Assembly: GCA_018260285.1 (NCBI GenBank) | Contig: JAGLBH010000089.1 | Span: forward strand, 1-6,810 | Origin: Arthrobacter sp. | GTDB taxonomy: Bacteria > Actinomycetota > Actinomycetes > Actinomycetales > Micrococcaceae | DNA length: 6,810 bases | Reading direction: 5' to 3' | In this document: positions 1-5,865 of the stretch, piece by piece | Numbering within the stretch: the stretch's first letter is position 1 | Layout of the letters: each line of letters begins with the position of its first letter | The notes under the pieces: generated by a model | What the model saw: the letters and a program-made list of their open reading frames with translations, nothing else | Database searches by the model: none | Told to the model about the DNA's origin: nothing | Program-made: the position numbers and the translations under genes

Positions 1-1446
1 GCCGCCCGCCCGGCCCGGCCCGCCGTGGACGAGGTGCGGCACGGGCGAGCCGTGGCCAGTGGAGCTGCGGGCCGTCTCCGCGCTGAGGATGTGCACGCGC
101 CCGTGATGGGCGGCGATGCCGAGGGTCAGCTCGCGGGCCGCCGCGGGGTTCCCCGTGCAGACCGTCGCCACGAGGGATCCCCGGCCGCGGGCGGCGAGGC
201 GAACGGCGTCTGCGGCGTCGTCGTACCCGAGGATCGAGGAGACGGGCCCGAAGGCCTCGACCTCGTGGACCTCGGCCGCGTCGGGGTCGTCCCAGCGCAG
301 GAGGACCGGGCACATGAACGCGCCGGTCTCCGGGGTCGCGAGGGGCTCGACGACGTTGACGCCGCCCGCCGCCTCGAGCCGGCTCACGGCAGAGCGGACG
401 TCCTCCAGCTGCCCCTCGGAGACGAGCGCGCCCATCGTGGTGCCCTCCGTGCGGGGATCGCCGATGACCACCTTCGAGGAGATGCGCGCGGACACCGCCT
501 CCGCGACCGCCTGGACGCGGCCCTTCGGCACGATGACGCGGCGGATCGCGGTGCACTTCTGCCCCGCCTTGACGGTCATCTCCGTGACGACGGCCCGCAC
601 GAACGCCTCGAACTCGGCGCTGCCCGGCTCGACGTCCTCCGCGAGGATCGCCGCGTTGAGGGAGTCCGCCTCGGCGGTGAAGCGGATGCCGCGCTCCTGG
701 GCCTCCGCGCGCAGCCGGGCGGCGGTGGAGGCGGAGCCGGTGAAGGCCACGAGGTCCCGGTAGTCGAGGGTGTCCATGAGCCCGCGAGCGCTGCCCGCCG
801 CGATCTGGAGCGACCCCTCCGGGAGAATGCCGGACTCCACGATGAGCCTCACGCACTCCACCGCCAGGTGGGCGGACGGGGTGGCCGGCTTGACGATCGT
901 CGGCACCCCCGCGAGGAATGCCGGGGCGAACTTCTCGAGCATGCCCCAGACCGGGAAGTTGAAGGCGTTGATCTGGACGGCGACGCCGGGGAGCCGCGTG
1001 TAGATGTGCTCTGCGACGAAGGACCCGTCCTTGGAGAGCACCTCCACAGGGCCCTCGACGATGATCTGGTCATTGGGAAGCTCGCGCCGCCCCTTGGAGC
1101 CGTAGGTGAAGAGGACGCCGATTCCGCCGTCGACGTCCACCATGGAGTCCGTCCGGGTGGCGCCCGTCGTGGCGGAGACCTCGTAGAGCGCGTCCTTGCG
1201 GGCGGTGAGGTGCTGGGCCAGCTCCTTGAGCTTGAGGGCCCGCTGGTGGAAGGTCAGCTCGCCGAGGCCGCGCTGGCCCACGGTCCGGGCGTAGTCCACG
1301 GCGCCCGCGAGGTCAAGGGAGTCGGCGGGCACGCGGTAGAGGAGGGCGCCGGTGGAGGCGTCTTTGCCCTCGGCAGATCGGGAGGCGTCCGGGGTGACCC
1401 ACCGGCCGGCGAGGTAGCTGGAAAGGAGGGGGGCTTCGACAGGCAT
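1..1446 (-). CDS. paaZ: PaaZ, bifunctional oxepin-CoA hydrolase / semialdehyde dehydrogenase (3' part outside window)
   Basis: PaaZ hydrolyses oxepin-CoA and oxidises the resulting 3-oxo-5,6-dehydrosuberyl-CoA semialdehyde in aerobic phenylacetate degradation; it is a cytosolic enzyme. The reverse strand reads open without a stop from the ATG at 1446 to the left edge (482 codons). Visible aldehyde dehydrogenase motifs are [10 protein letters not shown] with Asn163, TIVKPA with Lys186, FTGSAST (235-241), the general base Glu259 in FTAEADSLN, and the nucleophile Cys298 in [28 protein letters not shown] at the edge is a PaaZ signature. The family is about 680-700 residues, so the C-terminal MaoC-like hydratase domain should lie off the left side. 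The start is supported by AGGAAAGG (1452-1459) five bases upstream. A palindromic operator touches this ribosome binding site. Bifunctionality is inferred, because a stand-alone dehydrogenase cannot be excluded from this part alone. Confidence 0.93.
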   Translation of the reverse strand, partial: MPVEAPLLSSYLAGRWVTPDASRSAEGKDASTGALLYRVPADSLDLAGAVDYARTVGQRGLGELTFHQRALKLKELAQHLTARKDALYEVSATTGATRTDSMVDVDGGIGVLFTYGSKGRRELPNDQIIVEGPVEVLSKDGSFVAEHIYTRLPGVAVQINAFNFPVWGMLEKFAPAFLAGVPTIVKPATPSAHLAVECVRLIVESGILPEGSLQIAAGSARGLMDTLDYRDLVAFTGSASTAARLRAEAQERGIRFTAEADSLNAAILAEDVEPGSAEFEAFVRAVVTEMTVKAGQKCTAIRRVIVPKGRVQAVAEAVSARISSKVVIGDPRTEGTTMGALVSEGQLEDVRSAVSRLEAAGGVNVVEPLATPETGAFMCPVLLRWDDPDAAEVHEVEAFGPVSSILGYDDAADAVRLAARGRGSLVATVCTGNPAAARELTLGIAAHHGRVHILSAETARSSTGHGSPVPHLVHGGPGRAGG

Positions 1447-1457
1447 GACGGCCTTTC

Positions 1458-1473
1458 CTGAACGATCGGTCAG
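1458..1473. promoter_or_regulatory. TetR-type (PaaR-like) operator of paaZ
   Basis: CTGAACGATCGGTCAG is a 16-bp inverted repeat in which seven of eight base pairs match. Read on the paaZ strand, ACTGACCGATCG agrees with the first half of the PaaR operator consensus as I recall it for actinobacteria (ACTnACCGnnCG...), and the AACGnnCG core also resembles the Thermus PaaR site. The site lies between the likely paaZ promoter and its start codon and touches the ribosome binding site, which suits a repressor released by phenylacetyl-CoA. The regulator gene is not in the window, so its identity is inferred. Confidence 0.65.
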
Positions 1474-1484
1474 TATGTGGGATC

Positions 1485-1490
1485 AGCCTA
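1485..1490 (-). promoter_or_regulatory. Possible -10 element of paaZ promoter
   Basis: On the minus strand TAGGCT fits the actinobacterial -10 pattern TAnnnT and lies 38 bases before the paaZ start, upstream of the PaaR-like operator. No convincing -35 hexamer is found 16-18 bases further upstream. The assignment rests on position and one short match only. A CAGGTGACCTG imperfect palindrome at 1509-1519 lies where a -35 box or a second regulator could bind. Confidence 0.3.
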
Positions 1491-1601
1491 GCAGTCCGAC
1501 CCGGACAGCAGGTGACCTGGAGCACATGAATCCGCCGCTCCCCCGCCCGAGGCCGAGCCGCGCCCGCCCCGCACCTCCTGACAAACCCGCACGGCGCGCA
1601 G

Positions 1602-1630
1602 GTGACACGACCCGCCCCGCCGCATATAAT
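1602..1630 (+). promoter_or_regulatory. Sigma70-type promoter of the secreted sunset-domain protein gene
   Basis: GTGACA (1602-1607), a 17-base spacer and a perfect TATAAT (1625-1630) form a near-consensus housekeeping promoter, unusually good for such GC-rich DNA. It predicts transcription starting around 1637 and a leader of about 35 bases before the ATG at 1672, leaving room for the AGGTG ribosome binding site at 1662-1666. This suggests strong expression, probably constitutive, because no operator is evident around it. Confidence 0.72.
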
Positions 1631-1671
1631 TAGGCGTCCTTTCTTTACGGCTCTCACTGACAGGTGCCCTC

Positions 1672-2280
1672 ATGTCTCTCGCCTCTGCGCTTGCCCCTGC
1701 CCGATTCCGCCAGGCTTCCGCCGCCGTCCTCATCGCGGCGCTCGCCCTCTCCTCCGCGCCGGCTCAGGGGGCCACGGCGGCCAAGACCCGCACCGCCTCC
1801 TTCAGCGCAAGCCCCTCCTCCGTGACCATCGGCGCGGCCATCCAGGTCCGCGGCCAGGCACAGCAGCTCTCCGGCACCACGTGGAAGGCCACGCCCGGGG
1901 CCACCGCAACCGTCTGGTTCGATCAGGACGGCTCCCGCCCCAACACCGCCATGCGCACCATCAAGGCCGACTCCAAGGGCAACTTCTCCACGTCCTTCAC
2001 CGCTTCTGCCAGCGGCGTCTGGACTCTCCGCATCGCCGCTGCCTCCGGCCGCCTGGCGAGCACGACGGCGCCCGTCCGCGTCAACGTTGTCATCCCCGCC
2101 TCCTTCAAGCCTGCCGCCGGAAGCATGAACTGCCCGAGCTGGGCGCCCATCAAGGGCAACGCGAGCAGCCGGATCTACCACGTCCCGGGCGGCCGCTACT
2201 ACGCGAGGACCAAGCCTGAGATCTGCTTCTCCTCGGCCGCTGCCGCCGTGCGCGCCGGATACCGGGCGTCCAAGGCCTGA
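1672..2280 (+). CDS. Secreted protein with Ig-like region and C-terminal sunset-like domain
   Basis: This is a 202-residue exported protein of unknown exact role. Residues 1 to about 35 form a signal peptide: Arg11 and Arg13, a hydrophobic stretch at about 17-27, and a probable cleavage site in the APAQGATA region. Residues 42-140 are rich in Ser, Thr and Ala with alternating hydrophobic residues, and read like a bacterial Ig-like beta-sandwich. Residues 154-200 carry a CPSWAPIKGN motif, then YHVPGGRYYxRTxPEICF and AGYR. This pattern, with Cys154 and Cys185 plus a tyrosine-rich middle, resembles the 'sunset' domain found at the ends of actinobacterial secreted proteins and nucleases. No enzyme active site is seen. 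The start follows AGGTG by five bases and a strong promoter lies just upstream. It probably acts at the cell surface or in the medium; binding partners are unknown. Confidence 0.82.
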   Translation: MSLASALAPARFRQASAAVLIAALALSSAPAQGATAAKTRTASFSASPSSVTIGAAIQVRGQAQQLSGTTWKATPGATATVWFDQDGSRPNTAMRTIKADSKGNFSTSFTASASGVWTLRIAAASGRLASTTAPVRVNVVIPASFKPAAGSMNCPSWAPIKGNASSRIYHVPGGRYYARTKPEICFSSAAAAVRAGYRASKA

Positions 2281-2333
2281 GCTCCTGCTCTCGCCCCGGG
2301 ACCGTGTCGCGGCTCCTGGCACACCTCGCGGGT

Positions 2334-2346
2334 TAGCCTGAAGGCA
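2334..2346 (+). promoter_or_regulatory. -10 element for leaderless start of the acetyltransferase gene
   Basis: TAGCCT (2334-2339) is followed by six bases and then the ATG at 2346, so transcription would begin at or next to the start codon. There is no well-spaced Shine-Dalgarno sequence: GAAGG at 2340-2344 is only one base from the ATG. This TAnnnT-N6-ATG arrangement is typical of leaderless genes in actinobacteria. No clear -35 box is visible. Confidence 0.55.
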
Positions 2347-2915
2347 TGACAGATCACACCAGTTCCGCCCCCTGCGGGGGAGAGCCTGAGGCGGCCGGCG
2401 TCGTCGGCCCCCGCATCCGCCCGGCCGTGCCGGAGGACGTCCAGGAGATCCACGACCTCATCGTGGAGCTTGCGGTCTACGAGCGCGAGCCGGACGCGGT
2501 CAAGAACACGCCGGAGAGGCTGCGCGCGCTGCTGTTCGGGGAGCACCCGGCGATCTTCGCGTTCGTGGCGGAGGCCTCCCCCGAGCCGAGCGCCCAGGCA
2601 GGGACGCCGGGGCGGCGCATCGACGGGTTCGCCCTGTGGTTCCTCAACTACTCGACCTGGGAGGGGACGCACGGCATCTACCTCGAGGACCTGTACGTGC
2701 GGCCCGAGCGCCGCGGGTCGGGCCTCGGGAAGGCCCTGCTCACGCGGCTCGCGCAGACGGCGGTGGAGCGCGGCTACGCGCGTGTTGAGTGGTGCGTGCT
2801 CAAGTGGAACGAGCCGAGCATCGCGTTCTACAGGTCGCTTGGCGCCTATCCCCTTGAGGAGTGGGACACCTTCCGGCTGACCGAGGACGCGCTGACGAGC
2901 CTCGGCAGCGCCTGA
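2346..2915 (+). CDS. GNAT family N-acetyltransferase, spermidine/spermine (diamine) acetyltransferase-like
   Basis: A 189-residue cytosolic enzyme expected to transfer acetyl from acetyl-CoA to an amine. The region IRPAVPEDVQEIHDLIVEL (from 24) begins the GNAT fold. YLEDLYVRPERRGSGLGKAL (112-131) holds motif A, the acetyl-CoA pyrophosphate loop R-G-S-G-L-G (123-128). WNEPSIAFYRSLGA (154-167) is motif B, with Tyr162 at the position of the catalytic tyrosine of human SSAT. The FLNYSTWEG segment before the LED motif is also SSAT-like, so polyamines, thialysine or a related small amine are plausible substrates, but this is inferred. The first 20 residues are a poorly conserved extension. The gene stands alone after the secreted-protein gene and appears to have its own leaderless promoter. 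Confidence 0.88.
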   Translation: MTDHTSSAPCGGEPEAAGVVGPRIRPAVPEDVQEIHDLIVELAVYEREPDAVKNTPERLRALLFGEHPAIFAFVAEASPEPSAQAGTPGRRIDGFALWFLNYSTWEGTHGIYLEDLYVRPERRGSGLGKALLTRLAQTAVERGYARVEWCVLKWNEPSIAFYRSLGAYPLEEWDTFRLTEDALTSLGSA

Positions 2916-2922
2916 GCCGAGG
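2900..2922 (+). terminator. Short hairpin across the acetyltransferase stop codon
   Basis: CCTCGGC (2900-2906) and GCCGAGG (2916-2922) form a 7-bp GC-rich stem with a nine-base loop containing the TGA stop. No T-tract follows. It may weakly terminate or stabilise the transcript, or be a chance pairing in GC-rich coding DNA. Confidence 0.25.
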
Positions 2923-2929
2923 GCCGCAG

Positions 2930-2957
2930 CCTGGAATAAGCTCGCCTTTATTCCAGG
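2930..2957. promoter_or_regulatory. Distal inverted repeat of the fic operator region
   Basis: CCTGGAATAA (2930-2939) and its exact reverse complement TTATTCCAGG (2948-2957) form a 10-bp perfect inverted repeat with an 8-base spacer. The AT-rich arms stand out from the GC-rich surroundings. It lies directly upstream of the fic promoter and shares its right arm with a second inverted repeat. A hairpin is possible but no T-tract follows, so an operator is more likely than a terminator. Confidence 0.6.
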
Positions 2958-2976
2958 TTACGGCCGTATCCTGGAA
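2951..2976. promoter_or_regulatory. Proximal 26-bp palindrome overlapping the fic promoter
   Basis: TTCCAGG (2951-2957) and CCTGGAA (2970-2976) flank a central ACGGCCGT. Twelve of the thirteen pairs match; only 2958/2969 do not. The palindrome covers the presumed -10 hexamer TATCCT (2967-2972) and ends two bases before the GTG start, so a bound protein would block RNA polymerase. With the distal repeat it gives three copies of the CCTGGAA half-site in 47 bases. Confidence 0.65.
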
Positions 2977-2979
2977 GAG
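2967..2979 (+). promoter_or_regulatory. -10 element for leaderless start of fic
   Basis: TATCCT (2967-2972) is followed by six bases and the GTG at 2979, the same spacing as for the acetyltransferase gene. The GGAAGA directly against the GTG is too close to act as a normal ribosome binding site. A leaderless mRNA starting at the GTG is the simplest reading. No clear -35 box is present. Confidence 0.5.
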
Positions 2980-4208
2980 TGACGACGCTCTTCCCGTATG
3001 ACGGCAGCCCCCACGGCACTGTGGTGAGGCCGTGGCGGCAGGAACAGCGGGGCGGAAGCCGCGAGGATCGCATGATGACCTCTGTGACCGCCTCTGTCCC
3101 GCCGCTCCTTGCACAGGCTGCGCTGCAGCTCAGCGCTGAGACCTCTGCGGCTGCCGCCCGCGCGACTGAGCGCATGACCCGGGCGGACGCGCTGCTGGGG
3201 ACCCGCGCGGAAGTCCTCAGCCGATTCATGTCCCGTGCGGAGTCCCTCGCCTCCTCGAAGATCGAAGGAATCTCGGCAACGCTCGAGGAGCTGGCACGGG
3301 CCGCAGCCGGCACACGGACGAGCCAGAGGGCGCTGAGCATGATTCGCGCCGGTGACGCGCTGCGGCACCTCATCCGTGAGTCGGGAGAGTCAGGGATCCT
3401 CACGCTCGAGGGCGTACTGGAGGCCCATCACATCCTCATGCGGGAGGACGAGCATCTCGGCGACCGAGCGTGCGCTGGACAGCTCCGCACTGTCCAGAAC
3501 TGGATCGGCGGAAGCGACTACAGCCCCCGCAGCGCCTTGTACGTCCCCCCTCCGCCGGATCTCGTCCCCGCGCTCATGGACGACCTCTTCGAGTTCATGG
3601 CCCGGGAAGATCTGCCTCCCCTGGTTCAGGCGGCCGCGGCCCACGCCCAGTTCGAGTCGATTCACCCCTTCACCGACGGGAACGGGCGCATCGGGCGGGC
3701 GCTCATCAGCGCTCTCCTCCAGAAACGCGGCGTGACTCTGAATGCAGTCCTCCCCCTTGCGAGCGGCCTCAACGCGGTGCGAGACTGCTATTTCGCCTCC
3801 CTCACCTCGTCCCGAGAAGGGCAGTACGACGATCTCGTCCTGCTGCTCTGCGATGTGTCTGTGGCCGTCTCCGCTGAGGCGCTGACATCAGCAGAACGGC
3901 TTGCGGCGCTGCCGGGAGAATGGGCGGAGTGCCTGACGTCGCGCTCCGACTCGGCTGCTCGGAAGATTCTGCCCGAGCTCAGCCGCAGCCCCATTGTCAC
4001 AGCCGACGAGGCGACAGCCCTGGCCGGGTCCTCGAGCGCCGCCTACACCGCCCTGACTGCCCTGGAAGAGGCCGGCATTCTCCGGGAGATCACCGGCAGG
4101 AAACGAGACCGGGTCTGGACAGCCGCAGGAATCTTCGATGAGATCACCGATCTTGACCGTAGAATCCAAGAACGCATGAAGTCACCACGAGAGGAAGATC
4201 TCGCATGA
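2979..4208 (+). CDS. Fic family protein AMP-transferase with inhibitory motif and C-terminal winged helix
   Basis: This 409-residue protein belongs to the Fic family, which usually transfers AMP from ATP to a Ser, Thr or Tyr of a target protein. Residues about 34-110 match the Fic N-terminal region and carry the inhibitory motif SSKIEG (92-97, [S/T]xxxE[G/N]) with Glu96, which marks a class II, self-inhibited enzyme. The catalytic loop HPFTDGNGRIGR (229-240) is complete, with His229, Asp233, Asn235 and Arg237. Residues about 327-385 form a winged-helix segment with a basic GRKRDR wing, as in SoFic-like proteins, so DNA binding is plausible. The GTG start is chosen because it follows a -10 hexamer by six bases and because the family's N-terminal Trp/basic segment is included; ATG codons at 3072 and 3075 are alternatives. 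It overlaps the thioesterase gene by four bases. Autorepression through the palindromes upstream is inferred. The AMPylation target is unknown. Confidence 0.92.
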   Translation: MTTLFPYDGSPHGTVVRPWRQEQRGGSREDRMMTSVTASVPPLLAQAALQLSAETSAAAARATERMTRADALLGTRAEVLSRFMSRAESLASSKIEGISATLEELARAAAGTRTSQRALSMIRAGDALRHLIRESGESGILTLEGVLEAHHILMREDEHLGDRACAGQLRTVQNWIGGSDYSPRSALYVPPPPDLVPALMDDLFEFMAREDLPPLVQAAAAHAQFESIHPFTDGNGRIGRALISALLQKRGVTLNAVLPLASGLNAVRDCYFASLTSSREGQYDDLVLLLCDVSVAVSAEALTSAERLAALPGEWAECLTSRSDSAARKILPELSRSPIVTADEATALAGSSSAAYTALTALEEAGILREITGRKRDRVWTAAGIFDEITDLDRRIQERMKSPREEDLA

Positions 4209-4609
4209 GCCCGCTGGAACCGTGGACCATCACCCTCGGCGAGCTGGACGAGCGCATGGGCATCGAGGTGCTCGAGGAGTCCGTGGAGCGCGTCGTGACC
4301 CGCATGCCGATCGAGGGCAACCGGCAGTCCTTCGGGCTGCTCCACGGCGGGGCGATGGTGGCTCTGGGCGAGGCCACGGGCTCATGGGCGGCCGTCAAGC
4401 ACGCCTCCACCATGGGGATGGTCTGCGTGGGCGTGGACGTCAACGCCACCCACCACCGCTCATCCCGCAGCGGCTATGTCACGGCCACGGCCACTCCCCT
4501 CTCGCTCGGCCGCACCCTCTGCTCTCACGAGGTGATCATCACCGACGACGACGGGCGCCGCCTGTGCACGGTCCGCATCACGAACGCCATCACGCCGAAG
4601 GAGGACTAG
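4205..4609 (+). CDS. PaaI-like hotdog-fold acyl-CoA thioesterase
   Basis: A 134-residue single-domain hotdog protein, typical in length for PaaI/YdiI-type thioesterases, which hydrolyse aryl- or acyl-CoA in the cytosol. The diagnostic segment is RQSFGLLHGGAMVALGEATG (40-59), with Gln41, the oxyanion-site HGG (His47) and the catalytic Glu56 in the position of YdiI Glu63. The GVDVNATHHR segment (77-86) is the usual second conserved strand. The start codon overlaps the fic stop (ATGA), and GAGGAAG (4191-4197) lies seven bases upstream, so translation is probably coupled. Nearby paaZ and the PaaH-like gene make a role in removing stalled phenylacetyl-CoA-pathway thioesters plausible. The hotdog family is broad, however, and dihydroxynaphthoyl-CoA hydrolase or another acyl-CoA hydrolase is also possible, so no symbol is given. 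Confidence 0.88.
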   Translation: MSPLEPWTITLGELDERMGIEVLEESVERVVTRMPIEGNRQSFGLLHGGAMVALGEATGSWAAVKHASTMGMVCVGVDVNATHHRSSRSGYVTATATPLSLGRTLCSHEVIITDDDGRRLCTVRITNAITPKED

Positions 4610-4612
4610 ATC

Positions 4613-4638
4613 GAGGGGCGGACGGCTGTCCGGTCCTC
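4613..4638 (+). terminator. Stem-loop just after the thioesterase gene
   Basis: CGGAC (4619-4623), loop GGCT and GTCCG (4628-4632) form the core. The outer GAGG (4613-4616) pairs with CCTC (4635-4638), with one G-G mismatch and one G-U pair between them. The hairpin starts three bases after the TAG stop and could end the fic-thioesterase transcript. No T-tract follows, so it may only slow RNA polymerase or protect the 3' end. Confidence 0.4.
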
Positions 4639-4721
4639 CACAGGGCGTGATGCCGCGCCTCCCGACGGGTCGCTGTCCACAACCCTGGCGGCTGCACCGC
4701 CGTGCGGCCCTTCCGCCGGAG

Positions 4722-5690
4722 ATGATGAGCTCCATGCTCAACGCGCACTTCTCCTCCCCCTCTGTCCGCCGGCGCCGCTCAGCCGGAGAACTCATGAAGG
4801 TCTGCCCGGGTGTCTTCACGGACAGGGCGGCCTGGGAGGCCGCGGATCCGTGGGCCCGCTATGACTTCGCCCTCCGGCAGATCGGCCGAACACGGGTCCT
4901 GGCGGGGAGAGCGGCCGCCAGGGTCCTCGGGCTGCCGGTCTGGCCGGTGCCGGACGTCATCGAGGTCGCGGCGGCCACTCGCGGCAGGGCTGGCCGGGTG
5001 CACCTCAAGGGATGCCCGTTCAGTCTCCATGCCTTCGTGCACACCGGCGAGACGATCACGTGCGCAGGGCTGAGCCTCACCCCGCCGGCCGAGACGATCC
5101 TCCGGGCAGCCGCCCGCTCGCCCTTCGGAAGCGGCCTCGGGATTCTCGATGCCGCCCTCAAGAACCAGTCCTCGCCCGTCTCCATGCCGGGGCTCGACGA
5201 GCTCCTCGCCTGCGAAGGCCAGCTCCCCTGGCGAGGAGGGCGCCCGGCGCTGAAGGCCATGCTCACCCTGGCCACTCCCCTGAGCGGGTCCATCGCAGAG
5301 AGCCTCTCCCGCGCGGTGATGTACGAGCACGGCTTCGCGATGCCTCTGCTCCAGGAGCCCCTGGCCCTGCGCGACGGCACAGCGGCCCGGCCCGATTTCC
5401 TCTGGACCGACGAGGGGATCATCGGGGAATTCGACGGAAACATCAAGTACGGCCGCCTGCTGGCCGAGGGCCAGACGGCAGAGGATGCGCTCATTCGGGA
5501 GCGAGAGCGGGAAGTGCGGCTGCTGGAGTTGGGGTACTCCATGACTCGGTGGAAGTGGGACAGCGTGGTTGTTCCATCGCGGCTTGTCGCCCAGCTCGAG
5601 CGGGCTGGCGTGCCCCGGCTCTGCTCGAGGAGGCCCGTGGAGCTCACACCGGCCCAGTTCCGCGAGAGGCTGGAACGGCCGTGGGGCTAG
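4722..5690 (+). CDS. AbiEi-like / DUF559-like protein with putative PD-(D/E)XK nuclease fold
   Basis: This is a recognisable but uncharacterised actinobacterial family. Residue numbers below count from GTG 4647. Residues 41-57 (RRRRSAGELMKVCPGVF) resemble the end of the N-terminal helix-turn-helix of AbiEi-type antitoxins (GELxRVxxGVY). The middle is a variable linker. The C-terminal part looks like DUF559/Vsr-type nuclease cores: SGSIAESLSR with Glu218, RPDFLW with Asp250, and GEFDGNIKYG with Glu261, Asp263 and Lys267, then a RWKWDSV strand. The start is uncertain. Codon 26 (4722) follows GGAG directly, and 4725 and 4734 are close alternatives. The open frame reaches back to GTG 4647, but that stretch is unlike the family and carries TCCACA motifs. 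ATG 4794 has a good GGAGAA but would cut the conserved segment. No partner toxin lies next to it. Nuclease activity and a defence or toxin-antitoxin role are inferred only. Confidence 0.75.
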   Translation: MMSSMLNAHFSSPSVRRRRSAGELMKVCPGVFTDRAAWEAADPWARYDFALRQIGRTRVLAGRAAARVLGLPVWPVPDVIEVAAATRGRAGRVHLKGCPFSLHAFVHTGETITCAGLSLTPPAETILRAAARSPFGSGLGILDAALKNQSSPVSMPGLDELLACEGQLPWRGGRPALKAMLTLATPLSGSIAESLSRAVMYEHGFAMPLLQEPLALRDGTAARPDFLWTDEGIIGEFDGNIKYGRLLAEGQTAEDALIREREREVRLLELGYSMTRWKWDSVVVPSRLVAQLERAGVPRLCSRRPVELTPAQFRERLERPWG

Positions 5691-5784
5691 CCCACCCGGA
5701 AAGGCTCGATCACACCAGAACGGCCTGTTCACACGTGGAAGCGGTGTGATGAGGACGTTTACGTGTGAAGTGGCGGGCGGCGGA

Positions 5785-5865
5785 GCGAGATCACACACAC
5801 ACGACCGGCGGCGGGGCGAGATCACACACACACGACCGGCGGCGGGGCTAGATCACACACAAACG
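5785..5865 (+). repeat. 31-bp tandem repeat, about 2.6 copies, with CA tracts
   Basis: Units begin at 5785, 5816 and 5847. The first two are identical over all 31 bases: GCGAG, ATCACACACACACG, then ACCGGCGGCGGG. The third starts GCTAG, keeps ATCACACACA, and then runs into the hairpin arm. A degenerate GC-rich tail of an earlier unit (about 5772-5784) precedes the first. The period is close to three helical turns. There are no unique spacers, so it is not a CRISPR array. Confidence 0.85.

Noticed and set aside
25..1461. Long open reading frame on the plus strand (478 codons) and a second one at 116-763
   Set aside because: They lie opposite paaZ, whose frame carries intact catalytic motifs. 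The plus-strand products are rich in Arg, Gly and Asp without any recognisable motif, as expected for antisense frames in GC-rich DNA.
1654..2322. Minus-strand open frame opposite the secreted-protein gene
   Set aside because: The opposite strand has a promoter, ribosome binding site, signal peptide and a recognisable C-terminal domain; the minus product has low-complexity Gly/Arg composition.
2352..2362. GATCACACCAG at the start of the acetyltransferase gene, matching 11 bases of the intergenic repeat
   Set aside because: It is coding (codons 3-6), the match stops after 11 bases, and there is no paired inverted copy. Chance similarity is most likely.
2930..2957. Intrinsic terminator of the acetyltransferase gene
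   Set aside because: The stem is AT-containing, the loop is 8 bases and no T-tract follows. The shared half-sites with the fic promoter palindrome fit an operator better.
4205..4609. Fic antitoxin partner (FicA/VbhA-like) as the overlapping downstream gene
   Set aside because: The product has clear hotdog thioesterase motifs (HGG and catalytic Glu56), and Fic already contains its own inhibitory motif at 92-97.
4674..4682. Replication origin based on a DnaA-box-like TCCACA
   Set aside because: Only two imperfect motifs occur, with no AT-rich region or dnaA/dnaN neighbour.
4779..5831. Minus-strand open frame of 350 codons opposite the nuclease-like gene
   Set aside because: No family motif is visible. 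The plus frame holds the DUF559-like residues. The minus frame would also begin inside the repeat element.
5785..5865. CRISPR array
   Set aside because: The 31-bp units are adjacent tandem copies with no unique spacers, only about 2.6 units are present, and no cas gene is nearby.
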